NCBI GenBank assembly: GCA_030407315.1
Contig: JALQPE010000884.1
Coordinates: 1-27,535 of the forward strand
DNA length: 27,535 nt
Source: Asparagopsis taxiformis
Lineage: Eukaryota > Rhodophyta > Florideophyceae > Bonnemaisoniales > Bonnemaisoniaceae
Reading direction: 5' to 3'
The translations under genes were made by a program, and so were the position numbers. Under the pieces are notes generated by a model, which saw only the letters and a list, made by a program, of their open reading frames with translations, ran no database searches and was not told where the DNA came from. Within the stretch, counting starts at the first letter, position 1; each line of letters opens with the position of its first letter. This document shows positions 9,676 through 18,587 of this stretch, piece by piece.

Positions 9676-9954
9676 TCCCAAATCGTCCGTTCTGACCACC
9701 ATGGCAGCCTTCCTGCTCGCCACCAAACCCACTCCACCACTCTCTACGTCTTCATCTACCTATCTGAACCGACCTCAATACACCTCACTCCGCGTCTTTC
9801 TATGCCCGTCCGGCTATCATTTACTGTTATACCATTTTTGAAAGCTGGGCCGAAGTGAGCTAGAACAAAGGTTGGGGACCTTCCATACCACTCCTTAGGT
9901 GTGCCTTGGCACTACTACCAACGACCAGAACACCTCCACAGCGCCTTTTCCGTC

Positions 9955-10086
9955 GATGATAAAATTTGGTAATTTTTTGGGCTCCAAAAATTACTCGAGT
10001 AAAAACTGATCCAGTCTTTGTCGGGAGCTAGATCAGTTTTTACTCGAGTAATTTTTGGAGCCCAAAAATTACCAAATTTTATCATC
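9955..10086. repeat. Long hairpin, copy B
   Basis: Same structure and loop orientation as copy A, one tandem-repeat period downstream, with nearly perfect arms. Confidence 0.9.
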
Positions 10087-10380
10087 TCCCAAATCGCCTG
10101 TTCTGACCACCATGGCAGCCTTTCTGCTCGCCACCAAACCCACTCCACCACTCTCTACGTCTTCATCTACCTATCTGAACCGACCTCAATACACCTCACT
10201 CCGCGTCTTTGTGTGCCCGTCCGGCTATCATTTACTGTTATACCATTTTTTGAAAGCTGGGCCGAAGTGAGCTAGAACAACGATTTGGGACCTCCCATAC
10301 TACTCCTCAGGTGTGCCTTGGCACTGCTACCAACGACCAGAACACCTCCACAGCGCCTTTTCCGTGGATGATAAAATTTG

Positions 10381-10485
10381 GTAATTTTTCGGGCTCCAAA
10401 ATTTACTCGAGTAAAAACTGATCTAGCTCCCGACAAAGACTAGATCAGTTTTTACTCGAGTAATTTTTAGAGCCCGAAAAATTAC
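10381..10485. repeat. Long hairpin, copy C, loop inverted
   Basis: Paired arms run from GTAATTTTTCGGGC to GCCCGAAAAATTAC. The loop reads CTCCCGACAAAGAC, the reverse complement of the loop in copies A and B. A T-to-C change in the left arm (TTCGGGC) is matched by A-to-G in the right arm (GCCCGAA), so pairing is kept. The outermost ~15 bases no longer pair. Confidence 0.9.
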
Positions 10486-10569
10486 GTTCAATTTTTTTCC
10501 AGTAATTTTCGCACCTCAAAAGTTACGAAATTTCAGCATCTCGCAACATGTCTTTCTCAGTGCTCAGCG

Positions 10570-10611
10570 AATGTCGAATAGAGTACTATTAAAGGAATCC
10601 TATTCGACATT
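10570..10611. repeat. Short inverted repeat upstream of the transposase
   Basis: AATGTCGAATAG (10570-10581) and CTATTCGACATT (10600-10611) are exact reverse complements around an 18-base loop. It lies about 200 bp before the transposase start and could be a binding site or sub-terminal repeat. A self-complementary TATTACGTAATA lies a little further downstream. Confidence 0.75.
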
Positions 10612-10816
10612 GAAATTTTACTGTTCGCTTCAGGTATTACGGAATCGTATTACGTAATATGAAAACCTCTTGTAACGGTATTGTGTGAGTGACTACTCAG
10701 TACCAGACTGCCCTCAACTTATGGTTCACCAAACGATTTCGTCCTAATCGAAACCATCCACTGTCTCTGAATCCATTTCCATCTTAGAACACCTTCAGAT
10801 TTCCAGTTGTCACTTC

Positions 10817-13800
10817 ATGGGAAGACCAAGGAAGCCCCGTTCCGGTCTGCGCCTTCGTTACAACACTGTTCCGCATCCCCATAACCGATCTAGACGTTCG
10901 ACGTCCAGAACCGTATCTGATCCTTTTGCACTTCGGCAAGATGACTCGAGACCCTTTCAAGTCGATCGAGTTGCCTCATCCCTTGACTCACTCGCTACTG
11001 CACCAGGATCCGAGCCTAGTCAGCGATTACCCCTGGAAAGCCCCTCCGAAGTAGTTCCTACTTCGATGTCTCCCGAAGGCCTACTTCCGCAGGAAGGTAG
11101 CATTGCCTTCGCAGACAGCGATGGTATCCAATATATCGTTCCCCCTGCTTTGGAAGGTCATCAAGTTTTAAGTACTGTTCAAGATGAAGTCGTTTCCGTG
11201 CCATGCAGCGAGAACGCGACCAGGGGGCCTACTCATGACATCGAAACTGATAGAAGAGGAGGTTCCGAACATTATCCTGGCCATATTGATGAAGATGATA
11301 CACATCCAGAATTTAATCATGTGTGTGCTGAAGATGAAGACCTTCTTCTACAAGAAATGACACAATCGAAGCTTCTCCTCTCGTCCCCTTTCATCGAGGA
11401 TACCTCGAATCCGCTCAAGGCACGCCAATATATGACGCAATGGACAACTCTGTATGCAGTAGCGAAGTTGACCGGATCCACGAAATGCACTGCCGCAGAT
11501 CTGAATGAAGATCGCGTTTTGTTCGATTTCGCAAGGAAGGGTTCAACTGAAAAGCACGTTCAGAAAGGGCTACCTCATTATTCTACGATCACCCGAAAAG
11601 TTAGACCATGGCTATTCTTCAACGCCTGGTTGCGTTCGGAAACGGTGTATTTCCCCGTGAATGTAGACCGCAGTGCAGCACGTATGGCATCTCAGGCCAT
11701 TTTGCGAAGAAGCAAGATTGAACAGAACACCGCTGGCCAAACTGCACCAGTACTAATCGTTCCACCAAGTGAATACGCCCGAGAAGACATATCTACTCCA
11801 GAACTGTTCGATCTTGCCTGGCGCCATAACGTAGCCTCCAAGTCATTCGAATCTGATGGGGTACCAACTATACATGGAAACATATATACGTCGAATCTGG
11901 GGAAATTCAGAGAGCGCTTCGTGAAAGGACAAAACTACTCTCTCAGTGCTGAGGAGATGGATGGTACACCCATCACTGCTTTCGGGGGTGGTACTGTCCA
12001 GGTCCGAGTTACCACTGGTCAACAAGCCAACCATCTGGACCCTAGAGCCGCCTCCTGCTTTCAGAAGAAATCAATTTCCTCCAACTCAGATTCTTTCGTG
12101 GCTTTCACGTCCTCTTCATGGGTGAACAACAGTAAGGCCTCTGATCAGCAGCAGTCCGTTTCTCCCCACTCCTTCGGGCCTGGTTTGGTACTCCGCAAAA
12201 AGTCCTTTGAGCAATTCGCTCGACCTGGAGATCATCTCACACTTTTATCTCCTGCTTCAGGATGTAACTTTACGTATACTACTGGGCAGCCTTTCATCGT
12301 CGGTCTTATAGTCAGCTCTCCGGGTCCCCCGTCTCCATTTCGCAAACTCATGTTCTTCATCAATTCTGAAGGACTTTACACTAATATCGGTGGCAGTCGT
12401 GCGATTAACAATGTCATTTTATTGAGTCAGGGCACGAATACCCTTCCCTGCCATCCGACAAGTATCCGTGGTGTTCTCGACTGTGGCACCACATACTATG
12501 TCTACCCTTTTCTTTTGTACTGCGATGACTTCAATGAGGCCTCTGGTAAGAGTGGTAGTGCTGGAGGATGTTATATGATCCCCATGGGGCTGCCCCTGGA
12601 CTGTCGCCGGAATAGTTCTGCAGTGCGTATTATCGGTGTCACTGGTCCCGGTGTAAGTACAAACCATATTCTTCGACATATCTCTCGCGACATAATCCAG
12701 GGATGTACGACTGGTTTCCATGACGTAGATCCAGAGGGTAACGATTGCATCATTTTCCTGGACTTTGTCGGTTTTGTATCAGACTATCCCGCATGTTCCC
12801 ATGTTCTCGATGTCATGGGACACAATGCAGATTGTCCATGCCACTTGTGTTTCTTCGTCAGAGGAGGTAAACACGGGAAACATTCACAGTTCGGGTACGA
12901 CACCAGTCTTCATTCTAGTTCGGATTCTCTATTCCGTACTTCAGAGAGAACTCAGGCAGTTCAGTCATCACAAAGTACGGTGAGCATCATGAAATACCTG
13001 GGAATGAGGAAAGTGCAAAGCGCTACTGAAACTCCAATGCTTCTTATAGAGCAACTGCTTGATGAAACTAGGTCTAAAGGCCTCGTTCCATCTGGCACAC
13101 CCCTTGGTATGGATTCTGTGAGCATCCCTGTTGTTCCCGCTATTATTGATTCATACCGTTCCACATTTATTGGGATCGACCACCTCCTCCAAGGGCTTGC
13201 TAAGGATGCCCTGGACAATGCTTTTTCGTGCCTGCCTAGTGATGGTAGTAGAAGGATGGCAGAAAGTTTTATGGTAGATGCCCTTCACGTCCTAGGTCTC
13301 ACTAACCAGAAGAGGATATATAACTTCACCTCGGGTGAAACAAATACAATGGGAATCTCGGACAGATTTGCTTTACTTCTAGTCGCAGATCACTGTTTTG
13401 GGTTGGCTCTGAGCTTCCAGTCCGGGGAGTCTTCAGAAGGCTCTGGAGCAAGGTCTATCCGAGCTTCCGAGAAGCAAAGAGAACTTTCCCTAGAACTTGT
13501 TCGATTGCTATCCTCAATCGCCGCAGCTACTTATTTTCTACCTCGTGTCGATATTGACGGCATAGAGTCAGTACAGAGCGCGACCGGACTATCGGCAGCT
13601 AAGCGTTTTCGAAAACTGCAACAGCTTTCGAAAGATTATGCAAAACGTGTAGATGACCTGCTCGTAACCGTTCCTCCGAGAAAAAGGAGTACGGTACCAT
13701 CAAAGAAAAGAAAACTGAAAGGAGACGGCTCTGTGGTAATTGACGCCGACCAAAATGAAGTTGAACAGAAGACTACGGGATTCAGGGCAAGGAAGCTTTT

Positions 13801-14839
13801 GGACAATAAGCCAAACTTGCATAGACTCATTGAAGCTTTCGAACACACGGTTCCTCTACTCAACCATGCTCGTCAGGTGGCTGAACTTTCCTTCGAAGCA
13901 ACCCACCAACAGATGAAAAGAGGACTTGAACGTTCGGGAGGTGCTGACAGGCAGTTGGATGCAATGATGGCTGCACTTGGAAACCACTGGAAGGGAAGGC
14001 TCAACCTGGCTCTCAACAATTTTTCAAATGCGCCACCAACTTCTGTTCAGCGAGATATCTCGAAACGATTCCTTCTCCGGGTCTTGTTCGGACGCGACCA
14101 TTGTAAATCGATGGAGGATATCCCAGCAAGCACTCTACATGATCTTCGGCAGGACCCACTTCTCGAACATCTCAGGAAGTCTTCTCTCCCATGCTTCTCA
14201 TCTCCTTTTTCATATTACTTTTGGTCTCCTGTGCGTTCCATATCAACCCAGCAGGACTTCACCTGTGGGCACAATTCAGATACTTTACACATTTCTGGAA
14301 TACTTTGCAAAGGTGCTCGACTTATTTCTATGCACCCTGCTTGCTCCACACCATTCTCTGGTACATCTAGAGAGTTTTTCAAGTGTCATGAAATAGCTTC
14401 CGGGTGTGTTGTACAAGCTTGCTACTCGAATTTGCTAAATTCTAAGATCTTACAGAAGACTTCTTCACCCTCCTTCTGGGCTGTAGATACTGTCTTCGAA
14501 CCGGCTTCGGGACAAGAACACGTCCTACCTCATCTCTCTACGAAGGACAGATCTTCCGGCGGAATTAATCCTCTGTCTTATGCAATTGTGCATTGTGTTT
14601 CCAAGAATAACTCCGATAATTCTAGTTTTACTGTGAATAGGGATTCAGGTTCCTGGTTCCTCCCTCTTACATCCGGGGTTCGAAAGGTTGGCTTGCTGCA
14701 CAACTGCACTCCGTCACTTTGCAAAGTGGACAACAGGAGTGGAAGAGGAGGGATAATGCACGGTGGTCCTTCTTTCACAGAAGGAGGTTCTTTCTCTTTC
14801 ATTACCAGAGCGGATGGTTATCCGCCAAGGACAGCGTAG
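10817..14839 (+). CDS. DDE transposase with Cys-rich insertion, intact, 1340 aa (KDZ/CACTA/Plavaka-like superfamily)
   Basis: One uninterrupted frame from ATG 10817. Residues 1-200 are basic then acidic and probably disordered. Residues 200-480 hold a conserved module (YMTQWTTLYAV, VYFPVNVDRSAARM) also present in the broken copy at 24650-27535. Catalytic candidates are D570/D571 (LYCDDF), D656 (FVSDYPA) and E1027 (LSFEATHQQMKRG, with H1030). A Cys cluster CPCHLC (673-678) follows the second D, as in transposases with a zinc-binding insert. A basic stretch near residues 950-970 (PPRKRS, KKRKLKG) could be a nuclear signal or DNA contact. The last 300 residues are Ser/Cys-rich and unrecognised. 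The family assignment rests on motif order only. No intron is visible. Related palindromes lie on both sides (about 10.4 kb and 15.1 kb), and intact motifs suggest an element that is, or recently was, active. Confidence 0.75.
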   Translation: MGRPRKPRSGLRLRYNTVPHPHNRSRRSTSRTVSDPFALRQDDSRPFQVDRVASSLDSLATAPGSEPSQRLPLESPSEVVPTSMSPEGLLPQEGSIAFADSDGIQYIVPPALEGHQVLSTVQDEVVSVPCSENATRGPTHDIETDRRGGSEHYPGHIDEDDTHPEFNHVCAEDEDLLLQEMTQSKLLLSSPFIEDTSNPLKARQYMTQWTTLYAVAKLTGSTKCTAADLNEDRVLFDFARKGSTEKHVQKGLPHYSTITRKVRPWLFFNAWLRSETVYFPVNVDRSAARMASQAILRRSKIEQNTAGQTAPVLIVPPSEYAREDISTPELFDLAWRHNVASKSFESDGVPTIHGNIYTSNLGKFRERFVKGQNYSLSAEEMDGTPITAFGGGTVQVRVTTGQQANHLDPRAASCFQKKSISSNSDSFVAFTSSSWVNNSKASDQQQSVSPHSFGPGLVLRKKSFEQFARPGDHLTLLSPASGCNFTYTTGQPFIVGLIVSSPGPPSPFRKLMFFINSEGLYTNIGGSRAINNVILLSQGTNTLPCHPTSIRGVLDCGTTYYVYPFLLYCDDFNEASGKSGSAGGCYMIPMGLPLDCRRNSSAVRIIGVTGPGVSTNHILRHISRDIIQGCTTGFHDVDPEGNDCIIFLDFVGFVSDYPACSHVLDVMGHNADCPCHLCFFVRGGKHGKHSQFGYDTSLHSSSDSLFRTSERTQAVQSSQSTVSIMKYLGMRKVQSATETPMLLIEQLLDETRSKGLVPSGTPLGMDSVSIPVVPAIIDSYRSTFIGIDHLLQGLAKDALDNAFSCLPSDGSRRMAESFMVDALHVLGLTNQKRIYNFTSGETNTMGISDRFALLLVADHCFGLALSFQSGESSEGSGARSIRASEKQRELSLELVRLLSSIAAATYFLPRVDIDGIESVQSATGLSAAKRFRKLQQLSKDYAKRVDDLLVTVPPRKRSTVPSKKRKLKGDGSVVIDADQNEVEQKTTGFRARKLLDNKPNLHRLIEAFEHTVPLLNHARQVAELSFEATHQQMKRGLERSGGADRQLDAMMAALGNHWKGRLNLALNNFSNAPPTSVQRDISKRFLLRVLFGRDHCKSMEDIPASTLHDLRQDPLLEHLRKSSLPCFSSPFSYYFWSPVRSISTQQDFTCGHNSDTLHISGILCKGARLISMHPACSTPFSGTSREFFKCHEIASGCVVQACYSNLLNSKILQKTSSPSFWAVDTVFEPASGQEHVLPHLSTKDRSSGGINPLSYAIVHCVSKNNSDNSSFTVNRDSGSWFLPLTSGVRKVGLLHNCTPSLCKVDNRSGRGGIMHGGPSFTEGGSFSFITRADGYPPRTA

Positions 14840-15110
14840 AAATCTATGAAATTGTGTATTCGGTTTGGTTCGTCCTGTCAGAATGCTTTTTCTTGGATTC
14901 ACTCATTCCTGTTCTACAGATACTACTTTTTGTACTTCTCCAGCCGAATATATGACTTTATTCCTTTCCGCACTCGTAAACTTGCACCTGTTTGTCGCTA
15001 GACTACTTCGCTAGACTACTTCCCTATCCTTTTCCGACGTATTTATTCCCAAGTCTACCTTCAGCTTCCTTATCCATTCGTTGAACTACCGTCAACCTGA
15101 ACCAGCTGTG
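14840..15110 (+). other. 3' flank of the transposase gene
   Basis: Pyrimidine-rich non-coding DNA between the transposase stop and the hairpin pair. A short direct duplication of CGCTAGACTACTT lies near 14996-15020. No gene seen. Confidence 0.4.
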
Positions 15111-15214
15111 CTGCAGTAAAAAGTGATCTACCAAATGCATCTTCCTAGATCACTTCTTACTGCAGTAAAAAATGATCTACCAAATGCATCTTCCTAGATC
15201 ACTTTTTACTGCAG
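15111..15214. repeat. Two tandem hairpins with PstI-like cores
   Basis: CTGCAG occurs at 15111, 15160 and 15209, so two 49-bp units share the middle site. In each, CTGCAGTAAAAAGTGATCTA (or a one-base variant) pairs with its reverse complement around a loop reading CCAAATGCATCTTCC. The arm matches the arm of the 9.5-10.5 kb hairpins closely (ACTGCAGTAAAAA-TGATCTA against ACTCGAGTAAAAA-TGATCTA), so these hairpins flank the transposase gene on both sides. Confidence 0.9.
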
Positions 15215-15313
15215 TAACTAGTCATTTTTTTCTAATTTTTCATCATTGGCTCCTTAGCCTGCAATACACGTTTCCGCTCAAAAGCGTGCAGCTATACGCC
15301 AGTGTTCTAGTTC

Positions 15314-15357
15314 ATGACGTGTCCATGACGTGTCCATCTCGAGTCCATGCCGTGTCC
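15314..15357. repeat. 11-bp tandem repeat, four units
   Basis: Four consecutive 11-mers: ATGACGTGTCC twice, then ATCTCGAGTCC and ATGCCGTGTCC. No gene overlaps them convincingly. Confidence 0.8.
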
Positions 15358-15458
15358 GTGAATAATCGATGATTTGTCTCTGATTTGTCAGTACGAAAAG
15401 CGCGCGCTTTCTCACTACGCAAGTGAAATACGCGACCTCTGGGCTCACTCTGCAGCAG

Positions 15459-15466
15459 TATTTAAG
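15459..15466 (+). promoter_or_regulatory. Possible TATA-like element
   Basis: TATTTAAG lies between the hairpins and a pyrimidine-rich region without a convincing ORF. It could be a core promoter for a non-coding transcript. There is no supporting downstream gene, so this is weak. Confidence 0.2.
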
Positions 15467-15742
15467 GCTTGCGTCACGCTAAGCGCTATCGTCATCGCCT
15501 GTCGCATGGAGCACACCACCTACGCAGGATGGGGTCGCGGTGTGCAATCGCATCCCTACGGATGTGGTTCCGCCCCGCGGCCTCATCCTTCGATAAGGTT
15601 TTCCTGCTCATTTAGTCTTTTAGCCATTCCTCCCATTCTCTTTTTCTGCGGTTCTTCGTTGTTCTTCTGCTAACATACTTTTCTGCCTTTCCTACTTTCT
15701 GTTTCGTCTTTCTCCAGGGCTACTGTCATTACTACGTTTTCT

Positions 15743-15992
15743 CACTTCTAATCGAGCTTTTGGCGTACCGTTTCCAGCACTAACCACTGTGTCATCCACT
15801 TCTTTCCATCTATGTGCCAGCAGAAGTTTCTGGGTTCTCTACAATCCGCTTACTCAAGCTCTGGCTCCACTATCAACGGTATGTTCTCTCGCTTCTAACC
15901 ATGCTTCTAGCGTTGATGAAGTTACATTCCTAGCACTAACCATTGATTCATCTATTCTTTTCCTTCCAGGTGCCAACAGAAATTTCTGGCTT
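15743..15992 (+). repeat. Tandem duplication of about 156 bp with splice-like signals
   Basis: The segment around 15743-15842 (CACTAACCACTG to AGAAGTTTCTGGGTTC) recurs at about 15890-15992 (CACTAACCATTG to AGAAATTTCTGGCTTC). Both copies are C/T-rich and contain CCAG or TCCAG before GTGCCA, resembling intron 3' ends. No long conserved frame spans both copies. Confidence 0.65.
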
Positions 15993-16355
15993 CCCCTCAT
16001 CTCTCTTTTCATGCCTATATGTATTTGTAGTTACTTTATGTAGAGCTAGTGTTTTGCCGTTTAGTATCTGCCATGGTGGCATAGTTCATAGTTCCGTAGT
16101 GCAGTGTACAGATGATCTTCATGTCGTTAAACTTTTGGCGTTAGCTGCCCATTTACCTATTCCATATCCACTACACTATATCGTAAATCTTGCGTACCCG
16201 CTACTGGCTGCAACCTAGTCTAATTCATTTTCCCTATGCCGATTTCCATTCTACCTAGATATCGTTTCAGTCAGACCTATCCGTCCTGCAGTTTCTCCGC
16301 AAAAGTGCGATGTGCCGCCCGTTCTACCTTTCAGTTTCTACCCAGAGCGCCCACC

Positions 16356-16486
16356 GGTACAACCACTCTACCCAGTGGACATGGTCCACGCCCACTCGAC
16401 GGTACAACTACTCTACCCAGTGGACATGGACCACGCCCACCCGACGGTACAACCACTACATCCAGTGGAAGTGAACCGTACCCATT
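16356..16486 (+). repeat. 45-bp tandem repeat, three units
   Basis: Units begin with GGTACAAC at 16356, 16401 and 16446 and carry CCCAGTGGACATGG. The period is a multiple of three, giving a 15-residue peptide repeat (LYPVDMVHAH-like) inside an open frame from 16312 to 16803. Whether that frame is translated is unclear. The flanks show no recognisable domain, so I annotate only the repeat. Confidence 0.85.
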
Positions 16487-17195
16487 ACAGTGCTCCACGG
16501 TGGAATAATACCAGTGTCACGAGCAGGTGTTATAATAGAATATATCCGGGCTTTACACAGTACTGTAGTTTGGAAACTAACCGCGCTTTGCCTTGGGCCG
16601 TACATGCCCAGTCAATGGTCCCTTTCCAGATTATCGTTTGGCCAGTTCCACAAGTCAGCTTGGTCACGTCCCATGAGCAACAAGTCACCTACTCTGGAAT
16701 TATTCCAATGAATACAATAATCATACTTTGGTCACCGTCCATTCAGCGAGTGCTGCTTACGCCTGGTTTCAGACACCGGACCGTCACGGTGTGTCCATTA
16801 TAGTTTATAGTTTATTTCTACGAATCTCTCTGCACCTTCCACCACATATCGCAGTCACGGTGCACCCCATATCTAACTATACCCATATACAGTACTGGTT
16901 CCATTCCAACAGTCCGTGCCTGCGTGACTTGGCCCGTTCTAGTCAACCCGCCGTCCTACTCATATGGGACGTGGTTCATTTCCATCCCTACGTGTCCTTC
17001 CGTACATGGTTCAGCCATCACCTCACGGCCACACCATAGTTCTGCTTGGTTCCTGCCTACTGTAAAACAAAATCGCCGTGCTGGTCTCAGCCCATGATTT
17101 TTTACATTTTTTTCGATGGGCCTTATCCAAACGTTGGGGATGGGCGTTCCGCTAAAATATGGTGACTAGTTCTACTGTACGATACGGCATTTTCC
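16487..17195. other. Unassigned, no convincing gene
   Basis: Several open frames exist (for example 16728-17039) but none has recognisable domains or persuasive composition. It ends about 150 bp before the CpG-rich block in a T-rich stretch near 17096-17115. Confidence 0.35.
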
Positions 17196-18587
17196 ATGGA
17201 ATATTCTCTATTTTTGCTTATCCTGTGCGCCTCTACTGGCAGAGTTGCCCGAAGTGGGTCTGGTGCGGCTGCCGCCGATGCCTCCGTAGGTGTAAGACCG
17301 TCGGGCACCGCCCTGGTTGATCCTTACGCGGTTGCGTCTGCCCCAGCACCAGCTGTTACGTCACACGACACTCCCCCTCGGGCACCTAAGCCGACTGCCA
17401 ATTGGCGCTCCATGGGAGAATTCTATCCAGCCAATGCTGATGAACTGGTGGTATTCGACTCGCAAGCCTTGGATTTCAGGCGTGAGCTCGCCGCTCCTTG
17501 GGAACACTACCCATTTGTGCGACTCCCTCGTAGGGATTTTACGGATCGCCCGAGAAGCGAGTTACGTCGCGACATGCTTCTCATGAGCTCCCTCCGGGGT
17601 CAAAACCATCAGGTTCAAAACGAATGTTGGTCGGCTTACGCCCGTCTCCCTTTGAGTCGCCCTATGCGTCACTTCCGTGTCCCCCATACGCTATGCAGCG
17701 ACAGGACTTTCCTGCTCCATCCCGGAGATGCGCTTTACGTCGAACGTATGAATCGTCGCTTGTTCCAAGAGGGATCGTACCAAGGCTCCGTAGCGGATCT
17801 ACCGATGATTCGGTCACGCTGGTTTGCGTACCCTCCACGTCCTGATACGGGTAGCTATGAGCATCATATGCGTTTGCACGCTAGGGTTACTTCCCGAAGG
17901 ATGGGGCATCAAGTGACGGCGAATGATTATCGTGTGTTCGCGCACCGTCATGGTAGCTCTGCTGAGCCGGCTACTAGACCCATGAAGGTAGCGAGGGAAG
18001 CTTTGGACCCGCTATGGGATGATCCCACTTGGGAAGGCCAATCATCTCCACCGATGTGTTTGCCCGTTGCCGACCCTCCGTCGCTGGTGTACTTCCACAA
18101 TTCCGCTCTTCGCGACGGGCCCGAATGGCGGATGGACAGGTTCCGATACGATCGATCGTATCTCGAGTTGGAGAGGGATATCCTTATAGGGATCGAGTTG
18201 GCTCGTACCGCCGAGACGCGGGACTTTGTGCCGGTGATGGCGGAGGAACTTCTCAATAGGGTGAGCAGTACTTGGTACGATATCCCGAAGGTGCCGGTGT
18301 CGGACGTGGTCCCCTATAGTCGGGAGTTACCTGGTTCGGTAGTGCGTCGGTTGCTGAAGGTGGCCCTTGGGGGCGATGATTACCCGCAGGAACTGGTCAG
18401 TACTGTAGTATACGTGGCAATTCCGAAATTGCAAATATTTACGTTTTCCGCGGAATTCGAATTTCGGCGGATACGACCGGCGACAGCAATGCACGAACAT
18501 TGCTGGCGCATGCGCGCGCGCAACCGGCACACGTGTGCAACGAACGTATTGGCAACGGCCAACGGACCAACGGGTCCCTACGTGTGA
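17196..18587 (+). CDS. Unrecognised protein, up to 463 aa, C-terminus probably read into an LTR-like sequence
   Basis: Starts at ATG 17196 with a short hydrophobic stretch (YSLFLLILCA) that could be a signal peptide, followed by a small-residue linker. The middle is rich in R, Y, P and H, with segments such as MGEFYPANADELVVFDS and YERMNRRLF-like basic patches. I recognise no domain. CpG-rich composition matches the gag block downstream and differs from the rest of the window, so it may belong to the same retroelement or an adjacent copy. From about 18405 the sequence changes to the LTR-like region with its TATA box, so the last ~60 residues (after YPQELVS) are probably not original coding sequence. 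Alternatives are a host gene cut by an insertion, or an extra 3' ORF of an upstream element. Confidence 0.45.
   Translation: MEYSLFLLILCASTGRVARSGSGAAAADASVGVRPSGTALVDPYAVASAPAPAVTSHDTPPRAPKPTANWRSMGEFYPANADELVVFDSQALDFRRELAAPWEHYPFVRLPRRDFTDRPRSELRRDMLLMSSLRGQNHQVQNECWSAYARLPLSRPMRHFRVPHTLCSDRTFLLHPGDALYVERMNRRLFQEGSYQGSVADLPMIRSRWFAYPPRPDTGSYEHHMRLHARVTSRRMGHQVTANDYRVFAHRHGSSAEPATRPMKVAREALDPLWDDPTWEGQSSPPMCLPVADPPSLVYFHNSALRDGPEWRMDRFRYDRSYLELERDILIGIELARTAETRDFVPVMAEELLNRVSSTWYDIPKVPVSDVVPYSRELPGSVVRRLLKVALGGDDYPQELVSTVVYVAIPKLQIFTFSAEFEFRRIRPATAMHEHCWRMRARNRHTCATNVLATANGPTGPYV

Larger units (their letters stand above)
9450..10497. repeat. Tandem repeat of about 410 bp, 2.5 copies, each with a hairpin
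   Basis: Copies begin with CTAGAACAA at 9450, 9860 and 10272 (spacing 410 and 412). Each continues through GTGTGCCTTGGCAC, CCACAGCGCCTTTTCCG and the long hairpin. The third copy stops inside or just after its hairpin. Copies one and two are nearly identical and carry a 71-codon open frame that is probably incidental. The block lies between the oxygenase gene and the intact transposase. Confidence 0.9.

Noticed and set aside
9643..10270. Two nearly identical 71-codon frames in the 410-bp tandem repeat
   Set aside because: They begin inside the hairpin arm, differ only as the repeat copies differ, and have no domain. The duplication of non-coding DNA explains them.
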